A stretch of 64,000 nucleotides of DNA, taken from contig CM045758.1 in the NCBI GenBank assembly GCA_025200525.1, positions 7,064,580 through 7,128,579 on the forward strand. Reading direction: 5' to 3'. Origin of the DNA: Camellia lanceoleosa. Lineage: Eukaryota; Streptophyta; Magnoliopsida; Ericales; Theaceae. Of the stretch, positions 1 through 10,589 are shown piece after piece. A program made the position numbers and the translations under genes. The notes beneath the pieces were generated by a model, which had not been told where the DNA came from, did not search any database, and saw only the letters and a program-made list of their open reading frames with translations. Within the stretch, counting starts at the first letter, position 1, and each line of letters opens with the position of its first letter.

Positions 1-1604
1 ATGATATTCTTGTCAACAAGGTCCTGGATCTCGTGATGCAGCTGGTAACATTGGTCTGTGTCATGACCATGCTGCTGGTGGTACGCACAATACTTGGCTG
101 GGTTGTGAGAAGGAGGGAGTGGATTTGGTAATGGCCTCGGCTCTAGGGGTTTCAGATGCCCCTTTTTTATCAAAACTATAAAAGCCTTGGACAAAGGCAT
201 GTATAGCGAGGTGAAGGTTCTTTGGCCCCTGGGTTGAAATCTGTTTGGCTGGGTACTACTTCCGGATGCACCGGAGAAGGGTGTGGCGGCCATGGGTCTT
301 GGAAGGGGAGGGGGGATGGTGGTGACCATACTAACCTCCGAAGTTCTCGTATTTGCAGCGCCACTTGGGCCTGCGTTGTTATTACGATTAAACATCCTTC
401 GGGGTTGCTCCCAGTCCTGGTCCAACAGACCCTGTTTCAACGCATCCTCAATTTGCCCTCCCATCTCGTGTAGATCTGCGAAGGTGGGAAAGGGGACTAC
501 AATCATTCTCTGCATGAGCTTTGGTTGAAGATTGCGCACAATCATCCTGATTTGGTCTCTATCCGTGGGCCTCAAAGTCATCATCGACGCCTTTGCCCTC
601 CATCGAGTTACAAAATCGGAGAAAGACTCCTTGGGCTCCTGCCTCGTCGCCTCGAGATCACGAGTTGTGATCTCAATCTGGGTGTTGTACGAATACTGTG
701 CGACAAAGGCCTCAGCCATTTCATCCCAATTTCTTTTGACATCGTCCTCCAACTTCGCATACCAGGTGGCAGCTATTCCTGACAAGGTTCGGCCAAACAA
801 CGAAAGTTTTTGGTGTCTGGTCAGGCCCATTGGCCGCAGGATGTCTGAAAAGAGCCGGAGATGAACCATAGGATCCCCAGATCCGTCAAAGCGGTCAATC
901 TGTGGCATTTGGAATTTGTTCGGCAATGTCACGGCCACATTAGTATAGCCATCCTCGATGTCCGGAATGGCTTTCACCCTTTGGGATTTCTTAAAGAGCT
1001 TCTCCAGCTTGCTCAGTTTCAGAGTGGTATGATCTACCTCGAACTCGAAAGGGGAGTCTGGGCGGTTACCAGGTGTATCTGCTTTGGACAGTTGAGGCGG
1101 AATTGGGGGTAGAGCTGGCCCCGTTGGAAGGCCTGTGTCCTCCTGAGTATTCTGGGTATTGGGTAAAATGTTCTAGGTATTTGGGAGAGTATTCTGGGGA
1201 TTCGGCAAGGTGTTCTGACCAGTAGGTGCCTGCTCGGGTAATGGGGCTCCTGGGGGAGGAGGGACCTGATGTGAAGCAGATGCCGCGTTCTGTTGTTGCA
1301 GTCTAGTGATTAGTTCGGCCTGTTGGGCCATGACTGTGGCCTGCTGCTTAGAAAATTCTGCCTGGCGGACGGCATCCTCCTGCATCTATTTCATGCTCTC
1401 ATGCATTTGGCGCATCATTGCCTCCATCCCTAATGTATTCTGCTGTTCCATCTGAATGATCGGTAAATGTATCTCTATGGCGGAAACAGAAATCTCAACC
1501 TGACTGTTTGCCCCTAAGGTAGACTGCTGCCTCGGTAATCCCTTTTCTGATACATTGCGCCTCCTCGGCCTTCTTTTACTAACTGGGGGTAGAGAGTGGA
1601 ACAC
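1..1604 (-). pseudogene. gag: Gag polyprotein of Ogre-like element A, partial, with internal stops
   Basis: Structural Gag protein, which would form the cytoplasmic virus-like particle of the retrotransposon. From the ATG at 1604 the frame gives a basic N-terminus (SKRRPRRR), a Gln-rich coiled region, a proline-rich linker, a capsid domain (e.g. RFDGSGDPMVHLRLFSDIL near 900-840; WYAKLEDDVKRNWDEMAEAF near 760-700) and a zinc-finger-like C-terminus (CAYHQQHGHDTDQC near 90-45). It is open at the left edge. Two in-frame TAG codons, at 1386-1388 and 1173-1175, sit where glutamine is expected (K-stop-MQED and NT-stop-NIL), so both look like CAG to TAG changes. The frame resumes cleanly after each, which marks a young pseudogene. 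An open stretch upstream of the ATG (about 1634-1605) could mean the original start was further right. Confidence 0.85.
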
Positions 1605-2520
1605 CGGATGTCCGTCAACCAGATCCTCAGATTAATTGAGCCGACGACCTCTTGTCCAAAGTGCTTGGGGAATATCTGCTGGTTCGGAAGCAATTGTGCT
1701 GCAAACTGCCCTAGCAAAAAGATAAACAAAGCGAAAAAGAAATAAATAACCAGAAATAAAATGGGCAGCATAACGGCTTAAATTAAATACACCACACACA
1801 GTCGGGTATACAACAACACACAATTGGTAAGTCGGATATACACTGTCCTCAAACACTGGTCAAAATCCCTGAATCACTATCCTCAATCCTGAATCTAGAT
1901 ACCCGCAGATACCTGATTCTCAAACAATTGACTAATGCCCGCAAGCGAAATGTCCAAACTCATAGACCGATGCCCGCAGGCCTGATGCTCAAAACTCATA
2001 AACTGATGCCCGCAAGCCTGATGCTCACAACTCACAAACTGATGCCCGCAGGCCTGATGCTCCAAACTCAACTGATACACACATTCCCTGTAGAGATGCA
2101 CTCTAACAAGCACATAACAGATAAGTGAGAGCCAAAACACCCCTATGTTGGGATAGGGTTTCCCTGTCCTATTTTTGTCAGGAGCTAGGGATTCACTATG
2201 CACACAGCAGTTTCAAACAACCTATATCGGGTAAGCAACCTGTCCTAGTTTGGAATAGTCACTATGGATCCGAATATGCACTAGGTCGAATGGTCAAAAA
2301 GGGTGCCCCGGTAAAACCGGGGTTTGTGTTCTATCTTGGCAGAGCAGAATCAAGCAAGCCTTATGGACATGCCTTGACAAGACAAGCCTCAGGCAAAACC
2401 GCTCAGGAATAGCAGATGGCAAACACGGTGTCCTAGGCGCACCAATGCAAATGCAATGCAAAGAAACACACAAGTGTGTTCAAAAACAGATATCATGAGT
2501 TCGAGTCAAGTTCTCTAAAT
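1605..2520 (-). other. Untranslated leader of element A
   Basis: About 0.9 kb between primer site and gag. I see no long coding frame. It contains a short 36-bp minisatellite (separate entry). Short ORFs here look like chance frames. Confidence 0.6.
1930..2075. repeat. 36-bp minisatellite in retrotransposon leader
   Basis: About 3.7 copies of a 36-bp unit recognisable by GATGCCCGCA(A/G)GCCTGATGCTC followed by an ACTCAYAA run. 36 is a multiple of three, so both strands stay open and produce repetitive ORFs that I do not regard as genes. Confidence 0.75.
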
Positions 2521-2537
2521 CCCCAGCAAAGTCGCCA
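2521..2537 (-). promoter_or_regulatory. tRNA primer-binding site of element A
   Basis: On the minus strand this reads TGGCGACTTTGCTGGGG, directly inside the LTR edge. TGGCGACT primer sites are known from Ogre elements and are complementary to the 3' end of a tRNA-Arg. Minus-strand cDNA synthesis would prime here. Confidence 0.75.
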
Positions 2538-4182
2538 AATCAGAGACAGTTCATGGGGACCTCGCTACAGCTCGGACTCGATTTGTGTCACGGTTCTTAC
2601 TCTCGATCCAAAGAGTCCAAATCCGGCAAATCGCGTTTTGAGAAAAGCAGATTTTTGAAAGAAGTGCCAAACATGGATCGCTTTGCGGATCTGAGTCGCC
2701 ACCTAAATATTTTATTTTTGGGAAATTTAGGAAACCCTGACTCGGTGCCAAAGGCCACGTGTCCGTCATCACCAAAGTTGCCTCGGCTCGGGAACTTGGG
2801 TACGATTGGGGAAGGTCACTTCGTGAGCACCCCCGCTCGCCCGGTCAAAGACCGGCCTCTACTAACCATGATATCTAGTTTTGAAAACTTTGTGCGTTCT
2901 TATTCCAGTTATTAGCCTAGGTTACTATGTGATGCTCGCAGCAAATAAGTATAGACCGGGTCGCTTGAATTGGAACAAAACATTTCATGTTTGTTTGTTT
3001 GAAAATGGTTTGATGGTGCTACCTGCAGGTAGGCTAAGATGCGAATTTGCCACCCTCAGGTGGGCTTAGAAAACATGATTTTTTGCCACTATCTAGTGGG
3101 CTTAAAACAAACAATCAATGAATCGTCCCAATCCAAATAACCCAACCTCCACCCACAGGCATTCAAGGCAGTTATATCACATAAGCAAATAGCCTCATGG
3201 TAAGCATGCTATCATGGCAACACTCACACGCATGCAAGGATGCTAAAGTATAAAACTCACCGAGTACTCCAGGCCAAAACAGAAACTGATTAGAAATCAT
3301 GCATGATCCTAAGTATACAGAAATGCCTAATGCAACACATGCAAAATGCAACTATAGCAGGCTCGGCTATTCTAAACATGGCATATGAAATGCTACAACT
3401 AACATGTATTCAACTTTGGAATTGAAATACAATGCAGTTAGTATGATGCGCCGAGCCCGGTGCATGCAAAACAGATGAATGAATGCAAACATGCTATCAT
3501 ACTGTATGCTAATTGAAATATGCCCTAATCTAACCAACATAAGCGGATAAATAAAAGGGAGAAAGAAAGAGGGGTTGGAAGACATGCACACACACACGCA
3601 CCCTTATTACAGTTGTGCCCTCGCGCAGAGGGTCCGAATAAATATACAGTCCCGAATGAAAGAATAAATACAGTCCAAATGAATACAGTCCGAATAATAT
3701 ACAAATTCCTAATTAATTAACAAATTAACTAAGAAAGCTATAAACTGGCATGCAAGCCAGGGACTGCCTTGATTCTGCTGAATGATGTGTGTCTAGGCTG
3801 CCTTGCGCGGAAATCCACTGGGATGCCCCAATTAGCCTCTGTTTACACCTTTCTTGAAATGCGTGCCAAGCTCTGAAAAGTCGCTGATTCCTGATTTTGC
3901 TGCAACAGAGAGCAGGAAAGGGGCATAGCAATGTATTTCACAAATATATGCATGCCTCGATCCTCGTGCCACCAATCACGCATACCGATGCATAATGGCC
4001 GAGGAGCCGAATTGCACAATTCAATATAGGATGCATGCAAATGAAGACACGACAAACCTAACTCCATCATGGATTATCCGGAGTGTCGGTGACTTGGGAA
4101 TTGAGACACGTTCCGTCACTCGTTTCCCGTGCCTGGGCTAACTCCTATCCCGAACACAATGCAATATGCATGATATGCATGA

Positions 4183-4655
4183 ATGCAACCTAACATACAA
4201 CCTAGCATGCACAATGCTGTGAAAATGAGATGCCTCGAAAAGCGTGCCCATAGGCGCGCAAATCGAAAAAATGCAAGAATTCGCTCTAAGATACAACCTA
4301 GCATGCACGATGCTATGAGAATGAGATGCCTCGAAATGCGTGCCCACGGGCGCGCAAACCGAGGAAATGCAAGAATATAATCTAAGATACAACCTAGCAT
4401 GCACAATGCTATGAAAATGAGATACCTCGAAATGCGTGCCCTCGGGCGCGCAAACCGAGAAAATGCAAGAATATAATCTAAGATACAACCTAGCATGCAC
4501 AATGCTATGAAAATGAGATGCCTCGAAATGCGTGCCCTCGGGCGCGCAAACTGAGAAAATGCAAGAATATAATCTAAGATACAACCTAGCATACACAATG
4601 CTATAAAAATGAGATGCCTCGAAATGCGTGCCCTCGGGCACGCAAACCGAGGCGA
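4183..4655. repeat. 97-bp tandem array in Ogre LTR, five units
   Basis: Five units with 96-97 bp spacing (GCCTCG motifs near 4229, 4326, 4422, 4519, 4616). Each carries a hairpin with stem GCCTCG/CGAGGC around GCGTGCC/GGCGCGC or GGCACGC, usually with a CTCG loop, plus a GATACAACCTAGCATGCAC segment. Long minus-strand ORFs over this array are repeat translations. Confidence 0.85.
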
Positions 4656-5850
4656 TGATAAAATGGCATGAAATGACATACGGAATGCAAATTGGACTTA
4701 TACTAACATGAGATAGCCTCAGCCACACTCACATAAGAGGCCGTCGGATAAAAATGAAGTGCACCAAGGCGATGGTAAAATGGCATGAAATGCAAATTGG
4801 ACTTATACTAACATGAGATAGCCTCAGCCACACTCACATAAGAAGCCGTCGGGTAAAAATGAAGTGCCTCGAAATGCGTGCCCACAGACACGCAAACCGA
4901 GGCGATGGTAAAATGGCATGAAATGCAAATTAGACTTATACTAACATGAGATAGCCTCAGCCACACTCACATAAGAAGCCATCGGGTAAAAATGAAGTGC
5001 CTCGAAATGTGTGCCCACAGGCACGCAAACCGAGGCGATGGTAAAATGGCATGAAATGCAAATTGGACTTATACTAACATGAGATAGCCTCAGCCACACT
5101 CACATAAGAAGCCGTCGGATAAAAATGAAGTGCCTCGAAATGTGTGCCCACAGGCACGCAAACCGAGGCGATGGTAAAATGGCATGAAATGCAAATTGGA
5201 CTTATACTAACATGAGATAGCCTCAGCCACACTCACATAAGAAGCCGTCGGATAAAAATGAAGTGCCTCGAAATGCGTGTCCACAGGCACGCAAACCAAG
5301 GCGATGGTAAAATGGCATGAAATGCAAATTGGACTTATACTAACAAGAGATAGCCTCAGCCACACTCACATAAGAAGCCGTCGGATAAAAATGAAGTGCC
5401 TCGAAATGCGTGCCCACAGGCACGCAAACCGAGGTGATGGTAAAATGGCATGAAATGCAAATTGGACTTATACTAACATGAGGGAGCCTCAGCTACACTC
5501 ACATAAGAAGCCATCGGATGAAAATGAAGTGCCTCGAAATACGTGCCCACAGGCACGCAAACTGAGGCGATGATGAAATGGCATGAAATGCAAATTGGAC
5601 TTATACTAACACGAGGGAGCCTCAGCTACACTCACATAAGAAGCCGTCGGATAAAAATGAAGTGCCTCGAAATGCGTGCCCACAGGCACGCAAACCGAGG
5701 CGATGATGAAATGGCATGAAATGCAAATTGGACTTATACTAACATGAGGGATCCTCAGCTACACTCACATAAGAAGCCGTCGGATAAAAATGAAGTGCCT
5801 CGAAATGCGTGCCCACAGGCACGCAAACCGAGGCGATGGTAAAATGGAAT
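4656..5850. repeat. 133-bp tandem array in Ogre LTR, about nine units
   Basis: Nine near-identical units of about 133 bp, each with the hairpin GCCTCG-AAAT-GCGTGCC-CACA-GGCACGC-AAAC-CGAGGC followed by GGACTTATACTAACATGAGA and CACTCACATAAGAAGCC. The first unit (about 4746-4850) lacks most of the hairpin. The hairpin is shared with the neighbouring 97-bp array although the flanks differ. Confidence 0.9.
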
Positions 5851-7937
5851 GAAATGATATGCAAACATGCAACATGGAATTTCAACAGCTAAATAAAGGG
5901 GAAAACAGCCCCGAATCATGTCAAAAATGCACCCGAAGCCCGGAACGATCCCGAAATGTGATATTTGGCACCCGAAATGGCCTATGGCCATGCAATACAT
6001 GCACAATATGATATGGGATGCAATGACAGCAAGAAGGCAGTCCCAAAAAATGGCATTTTTCAGTCACAAAAAGAGCCAAACAGCTAGCATAGATAAGGCA
6101 ACAATGGCATGCAAGAATAGGGGCCAAGAGAGGGGTATTGAAGCAAGTGATATATACAAAATCCAAATGGAAAAATACCCTTCTACAACATTGAAGAGGG
6201 ACTGAAAATAGGCACATTTATAGTTTATGGCAGCCTCAAAATCAATATACAAACATGTTAGAAATGCCATGCAAAATGAGGCCCAAAAGAGGCCATAACA
6301 TGAAGTATGTAAAATAATCACCAAACAACCAAACATTCTTGATGAAACATGTAAAGGGGGTCAAAATAAGACCCCTTTCAGTTTAGATCAGACCTACCCC
6401 AAAACCAAAAGCACAATAGGCTAGCAAAGCATGCAAAAATGAGGGCCTAAAGAGGATTACAAAGGCAAGAGGTATATAGAAATGCCAAAGGGTGTTGAGC
6501 CCTTCTTCAATGTTGAAGAGGGGCTCAAAATAATCACAAAATCAGTTCATGGCAGCCCCAAAATCAGATCACACATAGGCTAGAATTTTGATGCAAGATT
6601 GTGCTAGAAATGGGGAAATTGGTACTCACCCTTGAAGACAAGTCTTGGCTGCCTTTTTGCTTGAAGAATGGATGCCTCTTGGCTGCTAGAAGGCCTCCCT
6701 TGCTGCTGGAATGGAGTGGTGATGATAGAGCTTGAAGATGATGAAGAAATGGACTTGAAACTTGAAGATTATGGAGTGATATGTATGTGTATCAATGTAT
6801 AAGCTCTTGGAACTCTTTCTTGAGAGAATGGAGGCTAGAAAATCAGAGAGAGGCTAGGGAGAAAAGGTTGTATGCAATATGGAGGGAAATAGGGCTATAT
6901 CTCCCTCCAAAAGAGCCCCCGGATAGATATTTTCTGGGGGAAAAGCAGCTATATAGCTGGAAAGTGCACAGCATGGGGATCAAGGCCGGCCCCTTACTTT
7001 TTCTCCAGGTGGCCGGCCAGCCACCACCCCTGGCCGGCTGGCTAGGGGTCAAAAGGGCCAAGAACATTTTCCGGCCGAGGACCACATATTAGTGTCCTTT
7101 GATATCTCCTCTTCACAACCATGTGGTCCAAAATTTGCAACTCTGAAACAGGAGAGAGATCAAGGCATTTCAATGAGGGGGTCAAAAGGGTCAATTGGAA
7201 TTACTGGCCGAGAATGTGATATTAGGATCCTTTGATGTGTGTACAACACAAATATGTGGTTTTGGGTTGAAGAAAATGGCCTCAAGGTGTTCAACATTGG
7301 CTCGGAAGTGAGAAAAACGGGCGCCGGAGGGCGAAAATGGAATATAACTGGTAGATGAGATAACTGCTGGCCTCCCACCCTCCAGTGACCTTCCTGGCGA
7401 TAAAACAGAGGTACCTGCCAAAAATGAACGAAAACCAATGCAAAACGAATGCTCGGGGGCCAAAACCGCGTGGTTCAGGGTCCCGAAAATGGGCTGTTAA
7501 GCACCGAAAGTGGTATTCGACCGCGAAGTGGGTTTCTGAGACCCCAGTGTCCCTTGAAAGGGAGAAAATGAGATGTATGCCAAAAATCGGAGCAAACGGA
7601 GGTGGTTGAGCGGTCCCGAACCGAGGCACACGGCCTGACGGCTCCGAAAACCGGGAACCGGACTCCGAAATGGGCAAAATGGCCTATGACCACGAAATGT
7701 AGCCCACGGCCACTGAGAGATGGTCTACAGGACCTCTCCCTCCCTTCTCAAAGAGAAAACAGAGAAAACCGAGTCTGGTTCGCAAACCGAGACAAGGTAC
7801 AAAAGAGTCCGGAAGTCCGGAGGCAGGGTGCGCAGCCGCGACTCTGAGACTTCTGAACGAGTGCGATATGCAACATCACCAAGCACTCAATCGGTGACGT
7901 CTGAGTCTTAAGGTCGGTCAAAAATGGGGTGTCTACA

Positions 7938-8954
7938 ATGTGCCTCATTGTTGTTTGAAAACAATTTACTTTTGCTGAGCCATTGTGCCTTTTGTGTATA
8001 CAACTACAGTTGTTTTCCTTTGAATGCTTGAGTCTTTAACTTCTCTTCATTGCTTCTGTATGACTCTATACTTAGAATGTTTTGTATGATTTCCATACTT
8101 CTTCTTTCCTTATGCAATCATCTCGGGGTTGAATACCTCGGGTAATCAAACCGTATATTATACCTCGGCTAGATTCTGATCTGCAAGCTTTTCATAATAT
8201 TCAACATGTGTTCACACAGTAGTCTCAGTCTACCATACTTGTAAATCGCTACAGATTTCAACAAGGATTTAAACAAAATACTTAACTTATCTTTAACTTG
8301 TAAATTGCTACAAATTTCAACAAGTAAAGATAAGGTCTTTATCTCGGCTTAACTTTAACTTGTAAATTGCTACAAATTTCAACAAGTAAAGATAAGGAAT
8401 TTGTCTCAGCTTAACTTTAACTTGTAAATTGCTACAAATTTCAACAAGTAAAGATAAGGAATTTATCTCAGCTTAACTTTAACTTGTAAATTGCTACAAA
8501 TTTCAACAAGTAAAGATAAGGAATTTAGCTCAGCTTAACTTTAACTTGTAAATTGCTACAAATTTCAACAAGTAAAGATAAGGAATTTACAAATTTCAAC
8601 AAGTAAAGATAAGGAATTTATCTCAGCTTAACTTTAACTTGTAAATTGCTACAAATTTCAACAAGTAAAGATAAGGAATTTATCTCAACTTAACTTTAAC
8701 TTGTAAATTGCTACAAATTTCAACAAGTAAAGATAAGGAATTTATCTCAGCTTAACTTCGGTTAAGCAATTTATCTCGGCTTAACTTCGGCTAAGCATTA
8801 CTGTCTTCCCTCTGCCCCCAATGTGAACCTAAGTTCCACTTGGGTTCTCATTATTTGGAAGGAACAACGAACACGACATTATGCATAATTTCATAAGTTC
8901 TGGAAAATCAGGCTGAGATTTTATTGATCACATCGGCAAAAAATCAAACAACAT
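7938..8954 (-). other. 3' untranslated region of Tat element B
   Basis: Non-coding stretch after the integrase stop. It includes the 62-bp array (8280-8775). The remainder is AT-rich with no coding frame I can support. Confidence 0.65.
8280..8775. repeat. 62-bp tandem array, about eight units
   Basis: Unit start CTTAACTTTAACTTGTAAAT recurs near 8288, 8348, 8410, 8472, 8534, 8627 and 8689, with one truncated unit around 8580-8625. Each unit can fold: ACTTGT pairs with ACAAGT and AAATT with AATTT. Tandem arrays between pol and the 3' LTR are known from Tat/Ogre elements and may seed satellites. Confidence 0.9.
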
Positions 8955-9872
8955 CTAATGATAGAAAAACTTTAAATTACAAGTGTTCCAAGGTCTAGGC
9001 AATGCTTTGCCCTCATTATCTTCTAGCCGATATGCCCCATTTCCAAGCACCGAAGTAATTCTATAGGGTCCTTCCCAGTTTGGGCCAAGCTTGCCCTCTC
9101 TGGGATCCTTCTTATTGCCGATGACTTTTCTCAGGACTAGGTCGTTGACTTGAAAATCCCTTGGATTAACCTTCCTGTTGTAAGCTTTGGCAAGCTGTTG
9201 CTGGTATGCTGCAAGCTGGACTGTAGCTTTCTCTCTTCTTTCTTCCAATAAATCCAGATCTCGGGCTAAGAGCACATCGTTAGTCCCGTTGTCAACTCCT
9301 TGAGTTCTGATCCCTGGGATGCCGATCTCCAATGGAATGACTGCCTCAGTGCCGTAAGTCATGGCGAAGGAGGATTCCCCTGTTGATCTTCTCGGCGTAG
9401 TGCGATATGCCCAGAGCACATTGGGCAATTCGTCTACCCACTTTCCTTTAGCTGCCTGCAGCCTCTTCTTTATCCCATCCAGAATTACTTTGTTGGATGC
9501 CTCTGCTTGCCCATTACTTTGTGGAAAACTTGGCGTTGAAAAGTAATTCTTTATCTTGAACTTTGCACAAAAATTCTTGATAAGTTTACTGTCAAACTGT
9601 GTTCCATTGTCAGCAACTATTGCTCTTGGAATCCCAAATCTGGTGATGATGTTTCTCCAAATGAAGTTCTTCACATCCACATCTCGGATTTTAGCAAGGG
9701 GCTCTGCTTCTATCCACTTTGTGAAGTAGTCTGTTGCTACCAGCAGGTACTTTCGCTGCCCAGTTGCTTGGGGCAGTTTTCCAACGAGATCCATGCCCCA
9801 TTGGGCAAACGGCCAAGGGCTTGAAACCGGATTCAGGTCAGCAGCTGGCTGATGTATCAAGGGTGCAAACCT
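8955..9872 (-). pseudogene. pol (IN): Integrase core and C-terminal domain, Tat element B
   Basis: DDE integrase, which would insert the cDNA into the chromosome. After an in-frame TAG at 9873-9875 the frame stays open to its natural end at 8955 (FFYH-stop). Visible catalytic positions are WGMDLVGKLP, VADNGTQFDS and NGQAEASNK (the D, D and E of the core). The C-terminal part carries a GPxx-type segment (NWEGPYRITSVLGNGAYRL). There is no chromodomain, which fits Tat rather than chromoviruses. The core looks intact; only the upstream stops separate it from the polyprotein. Confidence 0.9.
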
Positions 9873-10589
9873 CTAACATTGTTCACACTTCTTCACATAA
9901 GCCTCTGCATCTTTTTGCATATAGGGCCACCAATACCCCTGGGTAATGGCCCTGTGAGCTAATGATCTGCCCCCTGTGTGGCTTCCACAGACTCCTTCAT
10001 GAATTTCGTACAAAAAGTCTTCAACTTGAAGAGGGTGTACACATCTCAGAAGGGGTCCAGTGAAGGATCTTCTGTAGAGGTGTCCTTCCGCTGTCAGATT
10101 GAATCTTGCCGACTTCAATCTGAGCTTGTGTGCCTCATTGCGGTCTTCTGGCAGCTTTCCTTCTTTAATGAATGCAACAATTGCATCCATCCAGCTTGGC
10201 CCCATATCCACAAACATTGTCTCCTGCTTTGTGTTCTGTGGTTCTATGCTCGGGCCCGACATGTAGTCAATCATAATTGTCCTTGCTTTTCCTGTCTTCA
10301 CTGAACTTGCCAGGTTGGCCAACGCATCGGCGTGGCTGTTATCATCTCGGCTTACTTGGAGCAGTCGGCAGTTCTGAAATAAGTTTTCTAGTCTGATGAC
10401 CTCCTTTGCGTATGCCGACATCCTTTCGTCTCTGGCTGCAAATTCTCCCGTAGTCTGATTCACTATAAGTTGTGAATCACTAAAGATTATTACCTCATCT
10501 GCTTCTACTGCCACTGCAAGCTTCAGTCCAGCAATCAGTGCTTCGTACTCCGCCTCATTGTTCGAGGCTTTGAATCCCAGTCGGATGGA
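9873..10589 (-). pseudogene. pol (aRNH/IN-N): Archaeal-type RNase H (C-terminal part) and integrase zinc-binding domain, Tat element B
   Basis: Continuation of the polyprotein between two in-frame TAG codons (10590-10592 and 9873-9875). Just after the first stop the frame reads [19 protein letters not shown], then [10 protein letters not shown] and [10 protein letters not shown], the acidic motifs of a second, archaeal-like RNase H whose first motif (FVDGSS) lies before the stop. It then enters the integrase HHCC zinc domain ([28 protein letters not shown]). Both stops fall where glutamine is expected (EILE-stop-SIRL, CEQC-stop-RFAP), so both are probably CAG to TAG. Confidence 0.88.

Larger units (their letters stand above)
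1..7937 (-). mobile_element. Ogre-like (Tat lineage) Ty3/gypsy retrotransposon A, 5' part only
   Basis: Reading leftwards on the minus strand: a 5' LTR (7937 to about 2540), a primer site (2537-2521), an untranslated leader and a gag frame that runs off the window at base 1. The LTR begins TGTAGACACCCC, a start I recognise from plant Tat/Ogre elements. Only the 5' half is present, so protease, RT and integrase must lie to the left. Its right edge abuts the 3' UTR of another Tat element, implying nested insertion; the expected 5-bp duplication would be ATGTG (7938-7942), but its partner is outside the window. No Ogre-type ORF1 is evident in the roughly 900-bp leader. Confidence 0.85.
2540..7937 (-). 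repeat. Giant 5' LTR (about 5.4 kb) of Ogre-like element A
   Basis: The LTR starts at 7937 (TGTAGACACCCC on minus) and ends next to the primer site near 2540. It is homologous, block by block, to the LTR at 25498-30638 and, at both ends, to the solo LTR at 56560-60320. It contains no protein gene. Most of 4183-5850 is tandem repeats, and the rest is unique LTR sequence with short chance ORFs. The left boundary is uncertain by several bases because the terminal CA is not obvious. Confidence 0.85.

Noticed and set aside
4116..4728. Two long minus-strand ORFs (187 and 196 codons)
   Set aside because: They are translations of the 97-bp LTR array in two frames and repeat the same peptide; no start context or family support.
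8280..8775. Regularly spaced repeats resembling a CRISPR array
   Set aside because: The units are contiguous with no unique spacers, the context is a plant retrotransposon, and no cas gene is present. The same applies to 31040-31640.
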